Below, one piece after another: positions 6,220-10,816 of a stretch of DNA of 10,816 nt. Source of the stretch: an uncultured Bacteroides sp. (lineage in GTDB: Bacteria > Bacteroidota > Bacteroidia > Bacteroidales > Bacteroidaceae); NCBI GenBank assembly GCA_934716785.1, contig CAKUYM010000131.1, positions 1 through 10,816 on the forward strand. The letters are read 5' to 3'. The number at the start of each line of letters is the position of its first letter. The first letter of the stretch is position 1. The position numbers were made by a program, and so were the translations under genes. The notes under the pieces are model-generated. The model was given only the letters and a program-made list of their open reading frames with translations. It was not told the DNA's origin and did no database searches.

Positions 6220-7152
6220 TCAATTGGCGACCAGGCTTATCGTTTTTCCGAAAAAGGTGTCATCCACTCCATATACATGCCCTACTGAATAGTCATACCC
6301 GGAGCGTTCGTCATCCAGACGGAAACGGAAACCTTTGCAGCCTTTGACCTCCAACTTCAACCGTACATCTCGCTTCAGTTCCATTTCAAGCAGGCTGCCA
6401 CCGCCATACATGGAACTGAACAGCCCGCAGCAGTTCCCTTTGGGTATGATGACTTCCTTCAGCGAGAAACCTGCATCGTACAACTCCTTCAGGCTTGCCT
6501 TGCCGATGTAAGTCAGCAGGTTCGCCCCGCAACAAGAGTTGGCAAGTTCCTCATGGAATTGTTCGTAAGAGACCCGCTCCTTGCCGTTCCGGTTTTTGCG
6601 GTCTGGGAAACGTCCGTAAGTTTTGTAACCGTGCTCCGCCAAGATCCTCTTCACTCTCGCCGGATTGAGGTTCAGGCTGTCTACCATGTCCCCGAAATAG
6701 GATCCCTTATATCTGTAACCGTCCTGCGACTCTGACCAGTCGGAGTTGATACAGTCATGATCGGAAAGCATCTCGACACGGATAGGCATGTCGTCCGTGT
6801 GCCTTATCAGTTCCGTCATCACATCCGAATCGTTACGGCCGTAAATCTCATCGCGTATCTCATCCTCGTATTCATCGAAGAAATTATCCACATCCTCTTC
6901 GTCAAAGCCATGGAGGAGGGTACATTCCTCTTTCAATTCCGCGATAATCTTACGGGCAGCCTCCCATTCGGTATCGCTGTACCACACGTCGGCATTTTCC
7001 CACAGATGCTCGCGGCTCCTGCTGTCCAGACATTTTTGAATCAATCCGCGATGGCCATCGAGATTGTCATTGTAATCCATCCATACCAGCGTATAGGCCG
7101 GCTTCATCTGGGATTTGATGAAATCCAGTGTCAATGTCTTCTGTCCATTCAT
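6220..7152 (-). CDS. Large acidic orphan protein
   Basis: This 310-residue protein is unrecognised and probably cytoplasmic. Residues 1-80 are helical with several tryptophans. Residues 83-111 form an extreme acidic patch (about half D or E), a DNA-mimic-like surface. Residues 163-186 (NPARVKRILAEHGYK, then DRK) look like a short helix-turn-helix or winged-helix element and resemble the 229-residue protein encoded downstream. Residues 205-250 hold paired cysteines (Cys207-Cys208, Cys241-Cys242) and GGG. The C-terminal 50 residues are beta-rich (LKLEVKGCKGFRFRLDD, GHVYGVDD). The gap before its start holds an inverted repeat, so its expression may be tuned separately. Function unknown. Confidence 0.8.
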   Translation of the reverse strand: MNGQKTLTLDFIKSQMKPAYTLVWMDYNDNLDGHRGLIQKCLDSRSREHLWENADVWYSDTEWEAARKIIAELKEECTLLHGFDEEDVDNFFDEYEDEIRDEIYGRNDSDVMTELIRHTDDMPIRVEMLSDHDCINSDWSESQDGYRYKGSYFGDMVDSLNLNPARVKRILAEHGYKTYGRFPDRKNRNGKERVSYEQFHEELANSCCGANLLTYIGKASLKELYDAGFSLKEVIIPKGNCCGLFSSMYGGGSLLEMELKRDVRLKLEVKGCKGFRFRLDDERSGYDYSVGHVYGVDDTFFGKTISLVAN

Positions 7153-7164
7153 TTCTATTACCTG

Positions 7165-7192
7165 TGTACGGCAGGATTTCTTTTCCCGTACA
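7165..7192 (-). promoter_or_regulatory. Inverted repeat in the leader of the 310-residue gene
   Basis: TGTACGG (7165-7171) and CCGTACA (7186-7192) form a perfect 7-bp stem around a 14-base loop. It lies 14 bases after the stop of the 95-codon gene and 12 before the ATG of the next, filling most of this 54-base gap. It could be a processing or stabilising hairpin, a translational control element or an operator. No U tract follows, so a terminator is unlikely. Confidence 0.4.
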
Positions 7193-7206
7193 TGTCGTTT
7201 ATTTTA

Positions 7207-7494
7207 CTATCCATACAATTCCTTTACTATTCCGTCATATCTTTCCTTTTCCATCGCCGTATTCCGGTTGAAATGGAAATACGCCGTGTACCTGTATCCC
7301 GTTTCCGGCTCTCCTCCGCACTGCCGTATCGCCTGTTCTATGTCCCAGTCGATGTCACCTACGCCGAGCGATATGCTTGTGTATCGTAGCAGGTACCGGG
7401 CAAGCTTCAATGCGGAATCCTTCTTTTCTTCCTTGCGCAGCCTGTCGAAAGCCATCAGCGCGATTTCCCTGTTGCCTATCGTTATGATGTCCAT
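7207..7494 (-). CDS. Small orphan protein, helical
   Basis: This 95-residue soluble protein is unrecognised. Residues 10-40 are helical with a basic face (FDRLRKEEKKDSALKLARYL). Residues 41-60 hold GVGDIDWDIEQAIRQCGG, a segment typical of a loop then helix. Residues 65-95 hold a strand (YRYTAYFHF) and a final charged helix. The start is supported by AGGGAT just before the ATG and by the 8-base gap from the preceding stop. There are no catalytic motifs. It sits between the 106-residue orphan and the 310-residue protein in the operon. Confidence 0.72.
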   Translation of the reverse strand: MDIITIGNREIALMAFDRLRKEEKKDSALKLARYLLRYTSISLGVGDIDWDIEQAIRQCGGEPETGYRYTAYFHFNRNTAMEKERYDGIVKELYG

Positions 7495-7502
7495 ATCCCT
7501 GT

Positions 7503-7823
7503 TCAGTTTAGTGTCAGACTGCCCTTATCCCGTTCCCTGTCTCGGCTTGCCAGCATTCCGAAATGGATGCTGAATACGCACCGGCTGAAGCAGGCCGGGG
7601 AATTGTATTCCACCCGTTGCCACAGTGTGAAGTGGTTGTCGGAGAACGACCATCTGAAATATCCCGATAGCGAGCCGAATAGAGGGTTTGCATTCCTGTT
7701 TATCAGAAACCTGTTCACGTCCACGATGTGCCTTGCCGTCAGGAGAATGTTCAGGATCTCCACAAACGCCATTTGCGAGTAGGGGTCAACCGGCATTACC
7801 GGTCCTTTGAAGTTGATTTCCAT
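7503..7823 (-). CDS. Small orphan protein; start reassigned to 7823
   Basis: The open frame reaches back to an ATG at 7970, but the first 49 codons would lie inside the ArdA-like gene and give a threonine/arginine-rich sequence typical of a shadow frame. The ATG at 7823 gives MEINFKGPVMPVDPYS..., 106 residues, 13 bases after the preceding stop and with an A-rich leader normal for Bacteroidetes. The ATG at 7853 is an alternative that overlaps the preceding stop. The protein has a hydrophobic helix (residues 18-40, FVEILNILLTARHIVDVNRF) and beta segments (GYFRWSF, FTLWQRVEY, CVFSIHFGML). The family is unknown. The next gene begins 8 bases after its TGA. Confidence 0.7.
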   Translation of the reverse strand: MEINFKGPVMPVDPYSQMAFVEILNILLTARHIVDVNRFLINRNANPLFGSLSGYFRWSFSDNHFTLWQRVEYNSPACFSRCVFSIHFGMLASRDRERDKGSLTLN

Positions 7824-7836
7824 CTTGTATCTGTTT

Positions 7837-8334
7837 TTAATCGTAATTGTCATCGAATACCTCGAAGCGGGGAATGCCCGTGTCGAAATAGTTATCTGAT
7901 ATGCCCGGGTAGTACGGCAGGTTGTCGTCCCCGCCGTCCGGGAAAAGCTCATCGTCGATATAGGCCGCATTCCCGAAAAGTTCGATGTAATGCGCCACCA
8001 GCAGGTGCGCGTCTTCCGTGCCGACGTCGTGCCCGTAACGGGCGCACCAGTCGAAGAAGCGCTCCTTGTCGGTTTCCTCCAGCTGCTCCATCGCTTCCCT
8101 TATCTCGAAGAAATTGGGGCACAGCCATTCACTGTTGATGAGCTCATCCGGGATCTCTTCCCATCTTGTGTATCTGTATTCCGGTGTCTCCTCTTCGGGA
8201 AACAGCTCGGAGCAGGTGCACAGGAATTCCCCCATGTCTCCGAAATCGGACATCTGCAGCAGGTTGTCCCTTTGCTGCCGGATGTCGATAAGATGCTGCG
8301 TGGTCACTGCCACTTCTGCCCGGTTCAAGTCCAT
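7837..8334 (-). CDS. Very acidic ArdA-like candidate antirestriction protein
   Basis: This 165-residue protein has about 41 Asp/Glu against about 10 Lys/Arg, roughly a quarter acidic, as expected for a DNA-mimic protein. Residues 35-100 (GEFLCTCSELFPEEETPEYR, then WEEIPDELI, FFEIREAMEQL and ERFFDWCARYGHD) follow a pattern I associate with ArdA-type antirestriction proteins of Bacteroidetes (C-x-E-L-x-P-x-E-x-x-P-E ... W-E-x-I-P-x-x-L-I). EDAHLLVAHY (107-116) would correspond to the following helix. ArdA blocks type I restriction enzymes by mimicking bent B-DNA and protects incoming conjugative DNA. The C-terminus beyond residue 125 is unlike ArdA. The gene follows the structured gap after the helicase. 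The assignment is by pattern only; an unrelated acidic orphan is the alternative. Confidence 0.6.
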   Translation of the reverse strand: MDLNRAEVAVTTQHLIDIRQQRDNLLQMSDFGDMGEFLCTCSELFPEEETPEYRYTRWEEIPDELINSEWLCPNFFEIREAMEQLEETDKERFFDWCARYGHDVGTEDAHLLVAHYIELFGNAAYIDDELFPDGGDDNLPYYPGISDNYFDTGIPRFEVFDDNYD

Positions 8335-8558
8335 GATCTTTTTTCATTATGGTTTATGCTGCGGAACGGGATTCCGTTCCACGGGCGTCCAAAGGTCCGC
8401 GCCCCGGCAGTGCAGGGTTTTTCGGGGAAATACCGGAGCCCCCGGCGAGGATGATTTCCCCGAAAACCGCCTGCGGCCCCGACCTTGCTCTGCCGGCAAG
8501 GGTGCGGGCTACCTTTGCCTGTGGAATGGAATCTGTGGTTTCTTCCGGGTTTTTCCAT
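8325..8558 (-). CDS. Doubtful 77-codon frame in the structured gap
   Basis: A frame opens with ATG 4 bases after the helicase stop and ends overlapping the ArdA-like start by 10 bases, a spacing that would suit an operonic gene. Against it, the predicted peptide is unusually rich in Gly, Arg and Pro with no recognisable fold, and the same bases form several strong inverted repeats. It may be an accidental opening in a high-GC structured region. I list it so it is not lost, with low confidence. Confidence 0.2.
   Translation of the reverse strand: MEKPGRNHRFHSTGKGSPHPCRQSKVGAAGGFRGNHPRRGLRYFPEKPCTAGARTFGRPWNGIPFRSINHNEKRSWT
8363..8507 (-). ncRNA. Highly structured intercistronic region, candidate RNA element
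   Basis: Three stable inverted repeats fall within 145 bases of the gap between the helicase and the ArdA-like gene. GGAACGG (8363-8369) pairs with CCGTTCC (8374-8380) around a tetraloop. The main stem is 8419-8431 with 8454-8466, 13 perfect pairs centred on TTTTCGGGGAAAT, with two more GG/CC pairs (8416-8417 with 8467-8468) after one bulged T; CCGG repeats lie in its loop. GCAG (8412-8415)/CTGC (8471-8474) and AAGGTC (8392-8397)/GACCTT (8481-8486) extend it into a rod. ACCTTGC (8482-8488) with GCAAGGT (8496-8502) offers a competing hairpin, so two mutually exclusive folds exist. It could be a trans-acting RNA, a processing or stability element, or an attenuator. The strand is assumed from the flanking operon. 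Confidence 0.4.
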
Positions 8559-8562
8559 ATTG

Positions 8563-10816
8563 TCAGTCCTTTATGCGCTGGCTCCCCCAGCTGATGTGTA
8601 TCCTGCCTTCGCTGTCACGCTCCCTGACCAGCAGGCTCTCGATGACGGACATGGTGACATCGAACTCCTCGAAGATTTCGGACTGTTCCCTGACCTCTCC
8701 CGTCTTTATGAACTCGTTCAGCCGTTCCTTGGCAAGTACCAGCGCCATCAGGTTCTGCTCCACGGAGTCCTTGTAGGTGACATAATGCACGTTTTTCATC
8801 TCTTTGGAGTCAAGGCGTATGAACCGGAAATAGAACTGCTCCATCTTCGGGATGTTCCATTGGAGCGATTCGAGTATCACGTCGTTGCAGGCGGGGATGT
8901 TCACCGAACTGCTCAGGCTCTGCTGCGTGCAGACCAGTATGCCGTTGACGGTGGAGTCGAACCACGTCACGATGCCTTGCCGTCTCTTGAACGCCACGTC
9001 CCCCTTGACCGCGAATACCGGACGCTCCGGGAAACATTCGCGGAGGTGTTTTTCGTAAAGGTCGAATGCCGCTCTGGACGTGCAGCCGACAGCCACCTTG
9101 CCGGGTATCTTACGTACCAGCCTTTCGATGTACCTTGTCTTGCCCGGAATCCCGTCACCGGAATAGCCCTCTATCAGGTGGGGGACGGAACAGGCCTTGA
9201 TGAGCAGCCTGATCTGCCGCATGAGCCGGAGACCGGCATCCTTCTTCGTGTCACCCGTGCTGTTGTAATACAGCTCGCAGATGCGGCAGAACTCCTCGAT
9301 GATGACACGGTAGACCTCACGCTCGCCGCCGGACGGGCTGACGGTGTGTGTCCGTATCTTGTATTTCTCGCCTGCGAAGTCCCTGAACTTGCGGGTGATG
9401 ACGGTCTTTCCGATAAGGCGGGCCAGTTCCTCCTTGTTGCAGACATCCTGGTTCTGCTTCTCTATGCCGAACACGGTGGATTTTCCCGGACAGTGGCAGG
9501 CGCGGAAAAGCACATGCCCCCGGAAGGCGGGAAACGGCTCGCCGTAATGCGGGTTGTTCTCTTCCTCGATCTCCTTGTCCCTGTTCTCATGGTACACCCG
9601 GTCGCTCCAGCAAATCATGTTGACGGAGTTGTTGTATAGCAGTTCGAACTGGCTGTAAAGTTCCGCGATGTTGTTGCGCGTGGTCGTACCGGTATCGAGT
9701 ATTTTGTACTTGAGGCGGCGGAAGAGGCCGAGTATATGCCTTGTCCGCTGTGACGACGGGTTGGTTATCTCGTCCGATTCGTCAAAGACGAGGCACAGCT
9801 TTCTTGACGTGCGCTTGACAAACCTTGCCAGTCCCCGTTTCAGTTTGCCGGTCATGGAGGTGGAGAGGACGAGGAACACGCCTTCCGGCACCGCTTCCAG
9901 ATCGGCGTTGCTCCTTGCCACATGGTACTTTTCCCGGTTTGCCGAGAGGAAGGGTATCCAGGTCATGTTCACGGCGATGGCGGGAGCCAGTATGATGACG
10001 TTCCGCACCTTGCCGAATTTGAGCAGGTACCTGGCACGGTGGTACACGGCGGCTGTCTTGCCCGAACCCTGCTGCCAGTTCAGCAACGCGTAGCGTTTCT
10101 GCAGGACAAGGTTCAGGTCGTGTTTCTGGAGCGGGGTGAACCCGCATACGTCACCGTCCTTGTTGACGAATGTCGTATGGTCAAGGTATTCGGCCAACTG
10201 TGCATCCGCCTGCATGTCTGCAAACTGCCGGTTCTGGATTTCATACCGCCTGCGTTTTTTGCGGATCAGTTTCTCTGCCGCACGGATTTGACGCATGTTC
10301 TTCTCTGTCGGAAATTCAAGTCCGGGCAGTTCGGCACGGCCCAGCACGAGGTCGTTGATGCCTGCCGCCTTGTGCGACACCTTGTCCAGCAGTCGCGGGG
10401 CGTACTGCTTCAGTTTGAAACCGTATGAGGTCTTCACCAATGCCACTTCCTTGCGTGGCACGGTATTCTGCGAGGTGATATACCTGCGGATAACGGCGAG
10501 CACCTTCTTCGGTGTAAGCTTGTTCTTTTCCCATTGCTCCGCCTGCTCCCGTGTGGCGTTCTCCGGCGGTTTCTGGTTGCGGAATTTCGTGACCAATGCC
10601 TCCGCCTTGGCAATATGCCTGTTCAATCCGGCGTGTGCCTTCAGTTCGTACATGTACTTGGCGAGTCTGTACTCGAACTGTTCGAGCTCTTCCTTGCCGA
10701 TCCGGTTGGTCTCGCGCATCAGGTCGAAACGCAGCCTGTGCTTCATCGCCCTTGCCTCGCCGATGCGTTTCTTCAGTTCTTCCGCCGTTATGAATTCCTC
10801 CGCGTTGTATTCCCGC
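8563..10816 (-). CDS. SNF2-like SF2 helicase, C-terminal part (5' end outside window)
   Basis: The frame stays open to the window edge, so only the last 750 residues are visible. Counting from the internal Met at 10746, the motifs are: FTPLQKHD (203-210, Q-like), Walker A QQGSGKT (225-231), motif Ia ILAPAIAVNMTW (252-263), motif II DESD (322-325), motif III TGTTTRNN (352-359), a large insertion (about 375-450), motif IV-like VAVGCTSRA (551-559), motif V QQSLSSSVN (608-616), and motif VI with Gln637, Arg641 and Arg644. This order is that of SNF2-type DNA translocases, with DESD in place of DEAH. The preceding 200 residues are basic and helical. In Bacteroidetes elements such modules often sit at the C-terminus of very large polyvalent proteins, so the missing part may hold a methylase or another domain. 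It heads the operon seen here. Confidence 0.85.
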   Translation of the reverse strand, partial: REYNAEEFITAEELKKRIGEARAMKHRLRFDLMRETNRIGKEELEQFEYRLAKYMYELKAHAGLNRHIAKAEALVTKFRNQKPPENATREQAEQWEKNKLTPKKVLAVIRRYITSQNTVPRKEVALVKTSYGFKLKQYAPRLLDKVSHKAAGINDLVLGRAELPGLEFPTEKNMRQIRAAEKLIRKKRRRYEIQNRQFADMQADAQLAEYLDHTTFVNKDGDVCGFTPLQKHDLNLVLQKRYALLNWQQGSGKTAAVYHRARYLLKFGKVRNVIILAPAIAVNMTWIPFLSANREKYHVARSNADLEAVPEGVFLVLSTSMTGKLKRGLARFVKRTSRKLCLVFDESDEITNPSSQRTRHILGLFRRLKYKILDTGTTTRNNIAELYSQFELLYNNSVNMICWSDRVYHENRDKEIEEENNPHYGEPFPAFRGHVLFRACHCPGKSTVFGIEKQNQDVCNKEELARLIGKTVITRKFRDFAGEKYKIRTHTVSPSGGEREVYRVIIEEFCRICELYYNSTGDTKKDAGLRLMRQIRLLIKACSVPHLIEGYSGDGIPGKTRYIERLVRKIPGKVAVGCTSRAAFDLYEKHLRECFPERPVFAVKGDVAFKRRQGIVTWFDSTVNGILVCTQQSLSSSVNIPACNDVILESLQWNIPKMEQFYFRFIRLDSKEMKNVHYVTYKDSVEQNLMALVLAKERLNEFIKTGEVREQSEIFEEFDVTMSVIESLLVRERDSEGRIHISWGSQRIKD

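Noticed and set aside
7115..7573. Plus-strand frames opposite the 95- and 310-codon genes.
   Set aside because: They span several well-packed minus-strand genes and show no domain or ribosome-site support.
7824..7970. The longer 155-codon version of the 106-residue gene.
   Set aside because: The extra 49 residues lie inside the ArdA-like gene and look like out-of-frame translation; the ATG at 7823 fits the operon spacing.
8485..9639. A 384-codon open frame on the plus strand opposite the helicase.
   Set aside because: It is antisense to clear helicase motifs, its product has no recognisable motif, and long antisense frames are common opposite GC-rich coding DNA.
1..10816. CRISPR arrays, tRNA genes or long direct repeats.
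   Set aside because: No regularly spaced repeats, cloverleaf-like segments or long duplications were found on reading both strands.

Overview
The window looks like accessory DNA from a Bacteroidales genome (Bacteroides, Phocaeicola or a relative), probably part of a large conjugative element or plasmid. Three things point there. A textbook Bacteroides-type promoter (TTTG, 20 bp, TAnnTTTG) precedes the first gene. A DnaJ protein carries what looks like the LPD29 domain known from polyvalent proteins of Bacteroidetes elements. A long SNF2-type helicase leads an operon of small orphan proteins. No rRNA, tRNA, CRISPR array or recognisable complete insertion sequence was seen.

Layout: (1) Positions 1-1913, + strand, AT-rich: a two-gene cassette with its own promoter, encoding an ABC-type AAA ATPase (RloA/AbiLi-like) and a TOPRIM-like RloB/AbiLii protein. 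This is an AbiL-type abortive-infection (phage defence) module. (2) Positions 1914-2098: a short gap between convergent transcription units. It holds a hairpin that pairs fully only in the minus-strand RNA and is the likely end of the minus operon. (3) Positions 2099-8334, - strand, clearly more GC-rich: ten tightly packed genes, two of the junctions being ATGA stop/start overlaps. They encode a DnaJ-LPD29 fusion, a DUF4313-like protein, a protein with a DpnD/PcfM-like N-terminus, a very acidic ArdA-like candidate antirestriction protein, and six orphans. (4) Positions 8335-8562: a gap of 228 bases dense in strong inverted repeats, either a structured RNA or an intercistronic regulatory region. 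It could also encode a 77-codon peptide. (5) Positions 8563-10816, - strand: the C-terminal 750 residues of a SNF2-like helicase that continues beyond the right edge.

How they may work together: the minus-strand unit reads as one long operon that starts outside the window with the helicase and ends at about 2040. Its likely role is maintenance, transfer or establishment of the mobile element. The acidic ArdA-like protein would act as a DNA mimic against host restriction, and the DnaJ-LPD29 protein may recruit host Hsp70. The AbiL-like cassette is a separately transcribed, compositionally foreign cargo placed head-on against the end of this operon. The element may therefore carry both anti-restriction and anti-phage functions. 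Functions beyond the named domains are inference.
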